NCBI GenBank assembly: GCA_030684935.1
Contig: JAUXXH010000001.1
Span: 1 to 64,000, forward strand
Reading direction: 5' to 3'
Length of the DNA stretch: 64,000 bases
From: Pseudolabrys sp.
Lineage (GTDB): Bacteria; Pseudomonadota; Alphaproteobacteria; Rhizobiales; Xanthobacteraceae
The notes under the pieces were generated by a model. That model did not search any database. It was given only the letters and a program-made list of their open reading frames with translations, and was not told the origin of the DNA. The stretch's first letter is position 1, and the number at the start of each line of letters is the position of its first letter. The translations under genes and the position numbers were made by a program. Below are positions 17,128 through 24,399 of this stretch, piece after piece.

Positions 17128-18417
17128 ATGGCCGACGCCGAACGCATTCCGGGATTCAACACGCTGGCGATCCATGCCGGCGCCAAGCCCGATCCGACCA
17201 CCGGCGCCCGCGCCACCCCGATCTACCAGACCACCTCGTTCGTGTTCGACGACGTCGACCACGCCGCCTCGCTGTTCGGCCTGCAGGCCTTCGGCAACAT
17301 CTATACCCGCATCGGCAACCCGACCAACGCCGTGCTGGAAGAGCGCGTCGCCGCGCTTGAAGGCGGCACCGCCGGGTTGGCGGTCGCCTCCGGCCACGCC
17401 GCGCAGATGATCGTGATGCACAATCTGATGACGCCGGGCGACGAATTCGTCGCCTCCAAGAAACTCTATGGCGGCTCGATCAACCAGTTCAACCACGCCT
17501 ACAAGAATTTCGGCTGGAACGTGGTCTGGGCCGATCCCGACGATCTCGCCTCGTTCGAGCAGGCAGTCACCACCAAGACCAAGGCGATCTTCATCGAGTC
17601 GATCGCCAATCCGGGCGGCGTCATCACCGACATCGAGGCCGTCGCCAAGATCGCCCGCAAGGCCGGCGTACCGCTGATCGTCGACAACACGCTGGCCACG
17701 CCCTATCTGTGCAAGCCGATCGACTACGGCGCCGACGTGGTGGTGCATTCGCTGACCAAGTTTCTCGGCGGCCACGGCAACTCGATCGGCGGCATGATCG
17801 TCGATGGCGGCACCTTCAACTGGTCGCGCGAAGGCCGCTACCCGATGCTGTCGGAGCCGCGGCCGGAATATTCCGGCATCGTGCTGCACGAGACCTTCGG
17901 CAACTTCGCTTTCGCCATCGCCTGCCGCGTGCTCGGCCTGCGCGATCTCGGGCCCGCGCTGTCGCCGTTCAATGCGTTCCTGATCCTGACCGGCATCGAG
18001 ACGCTGCCGCTGCGCATGCAACGCCATTCCGACAACGCGCTGGCGGTCGCCGACTGGCTGTCCAAGCATCCGCAGATCGCCTGGGTGAGCTATCCGGGCC
18101 TGGCGTCCGACAAGTACAACGCGCTTGCCAAGAAATACGTGCCGAAAGGCGCCGGCGCGGTGTTCACCGTCGGCCTCAAGGGCGGCTACGACGCCGGTGT
18201 GAAGCTGGTGTCGAACGTGCGGCTGTTCTCGCATCTGGCCAATATCGGCGACACCCGATCGCTGATCATTCACCCGGCCTCCACCACGCACCGGCAGTTG
18301 TCCGATGCGCAGAAGGTGCAGGCCGGCGCCGGCCCCGATGTGGTCCGCCTGTCGATCGGCCTCGAAGACTCCGCCGATATCATCGCCGATCTGGAACAAG
18401 GCTTGACCGCTTCATGA
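17128..18417 (+). CDS. metY: O-acetylhomoserine aminocarboxypropyltransferase (sulfhydrylase)
   Basis: A 429-residue PLP enzyme of the Cys/Met metabolism family that makes homocysteine from O-acetylhomoserine and sulfide. The PLP lysine is K211 in VVVHSLTKFLGGHG; the substrate loop YTRIGNPTNAVLEER and the final RLSIGLED segment are typical. GAGGGAG five bases before ATG 17128 sets the start; the longer frame to 17086 is less likely. Its stop codon overlaps the ATG of the next gene (ATGA). No SAM-II riboswitch could be recognised in the 169-base leader. Confidence 0.95.
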   Translation: MADAERIPGFNTLAIHAGAKPDPTTGARATPIYQTTSFVFDDVDHAASLFGLQAFGNIYTRIGNPTNAVLEERVAALEGGTAGLAVASGHAAQMIVMHNLMTPGDEFVASKKLYGGSINQFNHAYKNFGWNVVWADPDDLASFEQAVTTKTKAIFIESIANPGGVITDIEAVAKIARKAGVPLIVDNTLATPYLCKPIDYGADVVVHSLTKFLGGHGNSIGGMIVDGGTFNWSREGRYPMLSEPRPEYSGIVLHETFGNFAFAIACRVLGLRDLGPALSPFNAFLILTGIETLPLRMQRHSDNALAVADWLSKHPQIAWVSYPGLASDKYNALAKKYVPKGAGAVFTVGLKGGYDAGVKLVSNVRLFSHLANIGDTRSLIIHPASTTHRQLSDAQKVQAGAGPDVVRLSIGLEDSADIIADLEQGLTAS

Positions 18418-19292
18418 ACACGACCATCGTTCTGGGTACCGCCACGCCCGGTGGCGGCTTTCCGCTGTTTGGCGGCGCGCTGGCCGACACCATCAACGAA
18501 ACCGACCCGTCGCTGAAGGTGGAGCCGCGCAACACCAAGGGCTCGACCGAGAACATCCCGCTGATGGAGGCGGGCGAGATCGACATCGGCTTGGTGACCG
18601 GCGAGCCGTTTTATGAAGCGGTCGAAGGCATCGGCCGCCCGCGCGCCGACCTCAGGATCATCACCGCGATGTATTCGACCGCCGGCATGTTCATCGTCCG
18701 CGGCGACAGCCCGGCGCACAGCATCGACGACCTGAAAGGTCAGCCGGTGGCGTTCGGCACCAAGGGCTCCGGCCTCACCATCCTGTCGCGCTATGTGATG
18801 GAAGGCCTCGGCCTCGATCCGGCCACCGACTTCCAGCCGATCTACCTCGACAAGGCCGGCGACGGCCCGGTCATGGTCGGCGACGGCCGCGCTGCCGCAT
18901 TGTGGGGCGGCGGGGTCGGCTGGCCCGGCTTTGCCACGCTGGCCAAGGCCGGCGGCCGCTTCATCGCGCCGACACCGGAAGAGGCCGCGCGGGTGCGCGC
19001 CAAGCACAGCTTTCTGAAAAGCACCACCCTGCCCGCCGGCAGCTATCCCGGACAGGACCAGCCGATCCAGTCGGTCGGCTCCTGGAGTTTCGTGCTGGCG
19101 CGGCCGACCCTGCCCGACGATACGGCCTATGCGCTGGCGCGCGCCATCGACAAGGGCCACGCGGCTTTGGTGAAGCGGCTCGCCCAGGCGGCGGAGACGA
19201 CGCCGCAGAATACCGCCGCGGCAGCGCCCAAACCTGACCTGATTCACCCTGGCGTGCGGAAGTATTTGAAGGAGATCGGCGCGTCAGCGTAG
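18414..19292 (+). CDS. TAXI-family TRAP-type solute-binding protein without signal peptide
   Basis: A 292-residue protein of the TAXI (TRAP-associated extracytoplasmic immunogenic) family: IVLGTATPGGGFPLFGGALA, GSTENIPLMEAGEIDIGLV, a VAFGTKGSGLTILSRYV segment and the C-terminal LIHPGVRKYLKEIGA. Normal members have an export signal; here the conserved fold begins at residue 3 and no hydrophobic leader exists. The only start consistent with the context is the ATG overlapping the metY stop. No TRAP membrane subunits are nearby. A cytoplasmic ligand-binding role linked to sulfur amino acids is possible but unproven. Confidence 0.8.
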   Translation: MNTTIVLGTATPGGGFPLFGGALADTINETDPSLKVEPRNTKGSTENIPLMEAGEIDIGLVTGEPFYEAVEGIGRPRADLRIITAMYSTAGMFIVRGDSPAHSIDDLKGQPVAFGTKGSGLTILSRYVMEGLGLDPATDFQPIYLDKAGDGPVMVGDGRAAALWGGGVGWPGFATLAKAGGRFIAPTPEEAARVRAKHSFLKSTTLPAGSYPGQDQPIQSVGSWSFVLARPTLPDDTAYALARAIDKGHAALVKRLAQAAETTPQNTAAAAPKPDLIHPGVRKYLKEIGASA

Positions 19293-19352
19293 AGTGCGAG
19301 TCGCCGCACTGGCGCCACTGTCGTCTGTCCCGCGCCGCGGGACTTCTGGATC

Positions 19353-20171
19353 ATGATTGCACGCGCACGCTTCTCGCCAACTGGTTGTCGGCCTGCACGG
19401 GTTTGGTCGAGTGCGCAAGTCGCAGTGTGTTTCGGCAGCGCCATCGCCCTGCTGATGGCTTGGAGCGGCGCGCGGGCCGAAAACCGCCTGCCCGGCAATT
19501 TCGTCTATTTGCGCGATATCGATCCAAGCATCCGCCAGGACATGCGCTACGCGACCGAGGACAATTTCGTCGGCCGCCCACTGCCCGGCTATAACGCCGG
19601 TGAATGCATCCTCCGGCGGCCGGTCGCCCTGGCGCTCAAGCGGGTGCAGGCCGACCTTGAGCCGCGCAATCTTACGCTCAAAGTCTATGACTGCTACCGG
19701 CCGACCCGCGCCGTCACCGCGATGGTCCGATGGTCGCGCACCATCGGAACATGGCCCGATACGTCACGTTTTCATCCCTCGCTGAACAAGGCGCGGCTGT
19801 TTCTGCTCGGCTACATTTCCCGCAATTCGGCGCATTCACGCGGCATTGCCGTTGATGCCACGATCGTCTTGCGCGATGCGCCAACAGCCGCACCGTTCGA
19901 TCCGACCGCGGTCTACGGGGCCTGCAACGGTCCGGTCGAGCAGCGCGCGCCGGATGACAGCCTCGACATGGGGACCGGCTTCGACTGCTTCGACATCATG
20001 AGCCACACCCGCAACCCGTCGATCACGGCGGAGCAGAAGGCCAACCGGACGCAACTGGTCGAGGCGATGGCCAGGCGCGGCTTTGTCAACTACCGGCGCG
20101 AGTGGTGGCACTTCACGTTTCCCACGGCGGACGACCGGGTCGCGTACAATTTTCCGATCGAGCCGCGCTAG
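19353..20171 (+). CDS. D-alanyl-D-alanine dipeptidase-like M15 metallopeptidase (VanX/DdpX family)
   Basis: A 272-residue exported zinc peptidase that likely cleaves D-Ala-D-Ala or similar murein dipeptides. The N terminus has basic residues and a hydrophobic run ending in SGARA (about 1-42), a signal peptide. Zinc and catalytic motifs are intact: [10 protein letters not shown] (H161, D168) and EWWH (E250, H253). In bacteria without vancomycin resistance genes such enzymes recycle dipeptides as a carbon source. Its stop codon shares the tetranucleotide CTAG with the converging ctaA stop. Confidence 0.88.
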   Translation: MIARARFSPTGCRPARVWSSAQVAVCFGSAIALLMAWSGARAENRLPGNFVYLRDIDPSIRQDMRYATEDNFVGRPLPGYNAGECILRRPVALALKRVQADLEPRNLTLKVYDCYRPTRAVTAMVRWSRTIGTWPDTSRFHPSLNKARLFLLGYISRNSAHSRGIAVDATIVLRDAPTAAPFDPTAVYGACNGPVEQRAPDDSLDMGTGFDCFDIMSHTRNPSITAEQKANRTQLVEAMARRGFVNYRREWWHFTFPTADDRVAYNFPIEPR

Positions 20172-21229
20172 CGCTCGATCGATGGCCGGCGGGACGACAG
20201 CCGCTCGGCGTGTATGACGGCGATCGACAGCACCACGATGCCGAGAAACTGATGCGCCAGCGCCAATGAGATCGGCGTCTGCTGCAGCAATGTGACGATA
20301 CCCAGCACCGCCTGCAGCGACATTGCCACGGCAAGCACCATCGCGCCGGCTTCTCCGCGTTGCGTGCGCCAGGCGGTGTAGACGTGCCACAGCGCCAGCA
20401 GCCACAGCGCGTAGGCCAGCATGCGGTGGTTGAACTGCACCGTCAGCGTATTTTCGAACAAGTTGCGCCAGGCCGGTTCGATGAACCAGAGCCGCGCGGC
20501 CGACGGCACCAGCCCGCCGTCGATCTGCGGCCAGGTGTTGTAAACGAGACCGGCGTCGAGACCGGCCACCAGCGCGCCGAGATAGACCTGCACCAGCACC
20601 AGCAAGGCGATTGCCAGCGCGCCGTACCGCAGCGACACCGGCGCGTCGCCATGCACCTCTCCGGCGGTGCGTGGCCTGAGCTGTTGCGCGGTCCACAGCA
20701 CCGCCGCGTAGACGACGGTCGCCAGAGTGAGATGAAACGCCAGCCGATATTGCGACACGCTGGTCAGATTGCCGGTGACGCCGGACGCCACCATCCACCA
20801 GCCGACGGCGCCAAGCGCCCCGCCGCCGGCAAAAATCAGCCACAGCCGCAATTTCAGACCGCGGGGAATAACGCCGCGCCACAGGAAGAACAAAAACGGC
20901 AGCAGGAACACCATGCCGGTCAGCCGCGCTAGCACCCGGTGCGACCATTCCCACCAGTAGATGGTCTTGAACTGGTCGAGGCTCATGCCGCGGTTGATCT
21001 CGCGGTACTGCGGGATGGCGCGGTATTTCTCCAGTTCGGCCTGCCAGGCGCTATCCGACAGCGGCGGCAGCACACCGGTGACCGGCTTCCACTCGACGAT
21101 CGACAGTCCGGAGTCGGTCAGCCGGGTGGCGCCGCCGACCACCAGGGTCGCCAGGATCATCGCTGCGACACAGAACAGCCAGGCCCGCACAGCACGCGCG
21201 TTTAACGACGGAACTAAGGTTTCAGGCAT
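20168..21229 (-). CDS. ctaA: Heme A synthase (COX15/CtaA)
   Basis: A 353-residue inner-membrane protein with eight predicted helices that oxidises the C8 methyl of heme O to make heme A for cytochrome oxidase. The alphaproteobacterial type-2 features are visible: [45 protein letters not shown] and LAHQFLGI, which supply the four heme-ligand histidines. The ATG at 21229 is the likely start; an in-frame ATG at 21271 gives 14 extra residues. It is divergent from DUF2842, a usual neighbour. Confidence 0.97.
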   Translation of the reverse strand: MPETLVPSLNARAVRAWLFCVAAMILATLVVGGATRLTDSGLSIVEWKPVTGVLPPLSDSAWQAELEKYRAIPQYREINRGMSLDQFKTIYWWEWSHRVLARLTGMVFLLPFLFFLWRGVIPRGLKLRLWLIFAGGGALGAVGWWMVASGVTGNLTSVSQYRLAFHLTLATVVYAAVLWTAQQLRPRTAGEVHGDAPVSLRYGALAIALLVLVQVYLGALVAGLDAGLVYNTWPQIDGGLVPSAARLWFIEPAWRNLFENTLTVQFNHRMLAYALWLLALWHVYTAWRTQRGEAGAMVLAVAMSLQAVLGIVTLLQQTPISLALAHQFLGIVVLSIAVIHAERLSSRRPSIER

Positions 21230-21309
21230 GAAATCGCTTCTTGCAGGAGACGGCGCGGACCATATAGTCATGACATTCCCACTGCAATTCAGCTGAAAGC
21301 CGAGCAGCC

Positions 21310-21537
21310 ATGCCCATTCGCGTCCGCAAATTGATCGGCACCGTCGCCCTGCTGCTGCTGGTCAGCACCTGGGCGCTGCTGGCCATGGGTCTGGCGCAAT
21401 CGGTGCTGACCAATATCAACGGATTTGTGGCGGCAATCTTTTATGTTGTCGCAGGGCTCGGCTGGGTGCTGCCGGCAATGCCGCTGATCAGCTGGATGTC
21501 GAAGCCGGACCGGGCCGAACGCCCTACGCCGCGCTGA
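21310..21537 (+). CDS. DUF2842 small membrane protein
   Basis: A 75-residue protein with two hydrophobic helices (about 9-30 and 38-60) joined by a short [10 protein letters not shown]-like loop, ending [13 protein letters not shown]. This matches DUF2842 of alphaproteobacteria, commonly next to ctaA. The function is unknown; position suggests a link to heme A or oxidase biogenesis. Confidence 0.85.
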   Translation: MPIRVRKLIGTVALLLLVSTWALLAMGLAQSVLTNINGFVAAIFYVVAGLGWVLPAMPLISWMSKPDRAERPTPR

Positions 21538-21564
21538 CGCAGACACCGTCTTCCTGCGTCAACT

Positions 21565-21583
21565 GGGATATGATAAATATCCC
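21565..21583. promoter_or_regulatory. Palindromic operator before the antitoxin gene
   Basis: GGGATATGATAAATATCCC is a perfect 7-bp inverted repeat with a 5-base centre, ending three bases before the antitoxin ATG. Such palindromes are the usual autoregulatory sites of type II toxin-antitoxin operons. Confidence 0.65.
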
Positions 21584-21586
21584 GCC

Positions 21587-21784
21587 ATGACCATTGACGA
21601 CCTCGAAAAGGCCATTGCCAGGCTCCCGCCGGATCAGTTGGCGAAGTTCCGCGATTGGTTCGAGGCGTTCGATTCTGCGCGCTTCGACAGCATGATCGAA
21701 CGGGACGCCACCAGCGGCAAACTTGATGCCCTCGCCGAACAGGCCCTCGCAGACTTTCGTCAGGGCCGCGCTCGCGAGCTATGA
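21587..21784 (+). CDS. Antitoxin-like protein of a type II toxin-antitoxin module
   Basis: A 65-residue protein: an N-terminal helical segment (TIDDLEKAIARLPPDQLAKF), DWFEAFDSARFDSMIERD, and the C-terminal SGKLDALAEQALADFRQG that is characteristic of small antitoxins paired with ParE/RelE-fold toxins. An operator-like palindrome lies just upstream and the stop overlaps the next ATG (ATGA), the usual translational coupling to a toxin. The toxin reading frame that follows is broken, so this appears to be an orphaned but intact antitoxin. Confidence 0.75.
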   Translation: MTIDDLEKAIARLPPDQLAKFRDWFEAFDSARFDSMIERDATSGKLDALAEQALADFRQGRAREL

Positions 21785-21991
21785 GACACTTCGCCAGCCC
21801 GGCATTCTGGGACGCTTACGCCAAGCCTCCTGAAAATTTCCGCGCCTAGGCTGCATCTCAAGAACACCGGCCGATACTGGTCGGTGCGTGTGGGACTGCG
21901 GCACCGCGCGCTCGCGGTCAACGTGGATGGCGGCCTGCTGTGGTTCTGGATCGGATCGCACGCCGACTACGACAGGCTGATAAAAGGTTGA
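21781..21991 (+). pseudogene. Broken RelE/ParE-family toxin gene
   Basis: The first 23 codons encode MRHFASPAFWDAYAKPPENF and end at an in-frame TAG (21847-21849). A different frame from 21851 to 21991 encodes LHLKNTGRYWSVRVGLRHRA followed by LAVNVDGGLLWFWIGSHADYDRLIKG and a stop. Both pieces match the two ends of a known RelE/ParE-like toxin type of about 85-90 residues. About 20 central residues and the reading frame are lost at the junction. The toxin is therefore expected to be inactive. Confidence 0.85.
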
Positions 21992-22011
21992 GGCAGCTCT
22001 CAGCGGCCTGC

Positions 22012-23064
22012 CTAAGCCGCGTTGACGCGGCGGAAGCCATTCCACATCGCTGTGGCCGCGCCGGACATGAGCACCTTCAGGTAGCGCTGCTGCTGGAATT
22101 CGCCGTTGACCGACACGCGCGGCAGCGCCATCAGGTGCTCGGCATGGACCTTGAACAGCACACCGGGCCGTGTCGTTACCGCGGTCTTGAAGCCGAGTTC
22201 CGCGGCGATGCGGAATTCGCGCGGCCCGGCGGAGGTCGGATCGCCAACCGGGTATGACAGATGCTCCGGGCGTCGGCCGAGGGCGGCTTCCAGCACCGAG
22301 CGGCTCATTTCGATTTCCGCGCGCACGGTGTCGTCGTTCGGCACCTTCTTCAGCATCATGTGGTTGACGGTATGGGCGCCAATGGTGACCAGCGGATCGG
22401 CGGCCAGCTCCGCGATTTCCCCCCAGTCCATGCACAGGTCCCGGCACAGCGCCGGAATGTCGACGTGGTAGCAGGCGCACAGATCGCGGACCGTCTTGCG
22501 CACTTCGTCTTCGGTTTTCATGCTGCGCAGGTAGCCGTAGATTGCATCGTACAGCTCACGCTTCTCGGCCACCGAGCCGCATTCGAAGAACTGCTCCTTG
22601 CCGTCGATCAGCATGCCGATGCGGCTGTTCTGGGCAATCACCGCTTCCAGCGCCACCCACCATAATTCGCCGAGCCGGTCGGGAAAGCTGGTCGGAATGT
22701 AAAGCGCGAACGGCAACTCGTATTGCTTGAACAGCGGATAGGCCCACTGCTTCACGTCTTTGTATCCGTCGTCAAACGTGATGCAGACGAAGCGGCGCTT
22801 GAAGTCACCACTGACAAAACGCTGGTGCATCTCGTCGAGCGAGATCACGTCGATCCGGGCGCGCTTCAGCCGCCGCAACAGGCGATCGAGGAACTTCGGG
22901 GTGACCTCCAGCAGCCGGTTCGGCTGAAAGGCCTCGGGGCGCGCCGGACGGACGTGGTGCAGCGTCAGAATGACGCCGACGCCGCCCACAAGCGGCCGCA
23001 GCAAATGGTGCATGCCGCTGAAATACAGCGTTTCCAGCCCGGTTCGGATGATGGTCTTCTTCAA
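22012..23064 (-). CDS. Polysaccharide deacetylase family protein
   Basis: A 350-residue carbohydrate esterase family 4 protein. The metal-binding motifs are present: CITFDDGY (D98, D99) and GAHTVNH (H231, H235), followed by LSYPVGDP. No clear signal peptide is seen, although residues 25-36 are hydrophobic. It starts with TTG (MKKTIIRTG), with AGG six bases upstream. It is divergent from a CelD-type acyltransferase and marks the left edge of the exopolysaccharide locus, so N- or O-deacetylation of that polymer or its precursor is likely. Confidence 0.88.
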   Translation of the reverse strand: MKKTIIRTGLETLYFSGMHHLLRPLVGGVGVILTLHHVRPARPEAFQPNRLLEVTPKFLDRLLRRLKRARIDVISLDEMHQRFVSGDFKRRFVCITFDDGYKDVKQWAYPLFKQYELPFALYIPTSFPDRLGELWWVALEAVIAQNSRIGMLIDGKEQFFECGSVAEKRELYDAIYGYLRSMKTEDEVRKTVRDLCACYHVDIPALCRDLCMDWGEIAELAADPLVTIGAHTVNHMMLKKVPNDDTVRAEIEMSRSVLEAALGRRPEHLSYPVGDPTSAGPREFRIAAELGFKTAVTTRPGVLFKVHAEHLMALPRVSVNGEFQQQRYLKVLMSGAATAMWNGFRRVNAA

Positions 23065-23172
23065 AACGGCCTGGCTTTCCGTGGTCGGGTCGAATTCAGC
23101 GTACTATTCCAACCCTTTATTGATAATTCTTTGCGAACCTGCGCCCAGCCTTAAGGAAAGCGCCGGTTTTTC

Positions 23173-24381
23173 ATGAATGTCGTCGCCATGCGCGCCCCGC
23201 CCGCCGACAGCCGGACTGTGCCGGCCGCCGACACGCGCGTAGCCCGGGTCGAGATTTTTGACGATCTGGCCGACGCCGCGCCGCATTGGCAGGCGCTCGA
23301 AGCCGGCCCGGCGCTGGCGACCCCCTACCAGCACTACGACTTTCTCAGGCACTGGCAGAACCATGTCGGCGCCGTCGAAGGCGTGACGCCGTTCATCGTG
23401 GTCGCCTTCGATAACGCCGGCGCCCCCCTGTTTCTCTGGCCGCTCGGCCGGCGTCGAGTCGGCGGCCTGCAGGTCGTCGAGTTCCTCGGCGGCAAGCATG
23501 CCAATTTCAACATGGGGCTGTGGCGGCGCGACGCGGTGCCTCGCGTCACGGCTGCCGAATTGCGCGATGTGCTTGGCCACCTCGCCGGTCATGCCGACGT
23601 CCTGGCGCTGATCAACCAGCCGCTGACCTGGAACGGCACCACCAATCCGCTGGGGCTGCTGCCGCAGCAGCGCTCGGCCAATTTCGGCTTCAGCGGCGCG
23701 CTGGTGCCCGACTTCGAAGCGCTCTTGCGGTCGCGCACCAATGCCGATGCGCGCAAGAAGATGCGCAAGAAGGAACGCACCCTCGCCGGCTACGGCACCG
23801 TGACATTCGAGCGGGTGCGCGAACCGTGCCAGGTGCGCCGCGTGCTCGATGCCTTCCTCAAGCAGAAAAGTGCGCGCATGCGCCGCCTCGGCGTGCCGGA
23901 CGTGTTCGCCGCGCCCGGCGTGCGGCGTTTCATCGAAGCCGCCTCCACCGAGCAGAGCGACGGCGGCGAGCCGCCAATCGCGCTCTATGCCCTGTCGGTC
24001 GACGATATCATCGTCGCTACCATGGGCGGCATTGTCGGCGGCCGGCGTTTCTGCGCCATGTTCAATTCGATCGTGCAGGGCCGCTACGCCGTCGAAAGTC
24101 CGGGCGAACAGCTGATCATCAATCTGGTGCGCGATTGCTGCCAGCGCGGCTTCGACACTTTCGACCTCGGGATCGGCGAGGCACATTACAAGAACCTGTT
24201 CTGCACCGACGCGGAGCCGCTGTTCGACAGCTATCTGCCGCTGAGTTCGCGCGGCCGGATCTTGGCCTTCGCCTGGCGCGCGAGCGCCGCCGCCAAGCGC
24301 TTCGTCAAGCAGCAGCCGGCCTTGTGGTCATCCGTCCGCGCGGCGCGCCGCCTGGGCGCCCGGCTTGCCGGCAAGGTCTGA
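23173..24381 (+). CDS. CelD/BcsL (FemAB-like) GNAT acyltransferase, copy 1
   Basis: A 402-residue GNAT-fold protein of the cellulose-biosynthesis CelD family (Acetyltransf_6). The N-terminal half has PYQHYDFLRHWQNHVGAVEG; the C-terminal catalytic half has SRTNADARKKMRKKERTL, the sequence YALSVDDIIVATMGG and FDLGIGEAHYKNLFC. The final stretch, KQQPALWSSVRAARRLGARL, is nearly the same as the end of a paralogue at 34550-35821 on the opposite strand. Members acylate or aminoacylate polysaccharides or peptidoglycan precursors; the exact substrate is not known. Confidence 0.85.
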   Translation: MNVVAMRAPPADSRTVPAADTRVARVEIFDDLADAAPHWQALEAGPALATPYQHYDFLRHWQNHVGAVEGVTPFIVVAFDNAGAPLFLWPLGRRRVGGLQVVEFLGGKHANFNMGLWRRDAVPRVTAAELRDVLGHLAGHADVLALINQPLTWNGTTNPLGLLPQQRSANFGFSGALVPDFEALLRSRTNADARKKMRKKERTLAGYGTVTFERVREPCQVRRVLDAFLKQKSARMRRLGVPDVFAAPGVRRFIEAASTEQSDGGEPPIALYALSVDDIIVATMGGIVGGRRFCAMFNSIVQGRYAVESPGEQLIINLVRDCCQRGFDTFDLGIGEAHYKNLFCTDAEPLFDSYLPLSSRGRILAFAWRASAAAKRFVKQQPALWSSVRAARRLGARLAGKV

Positions 24382-24399
24382 TAGACGCAAAGCCCGCCC

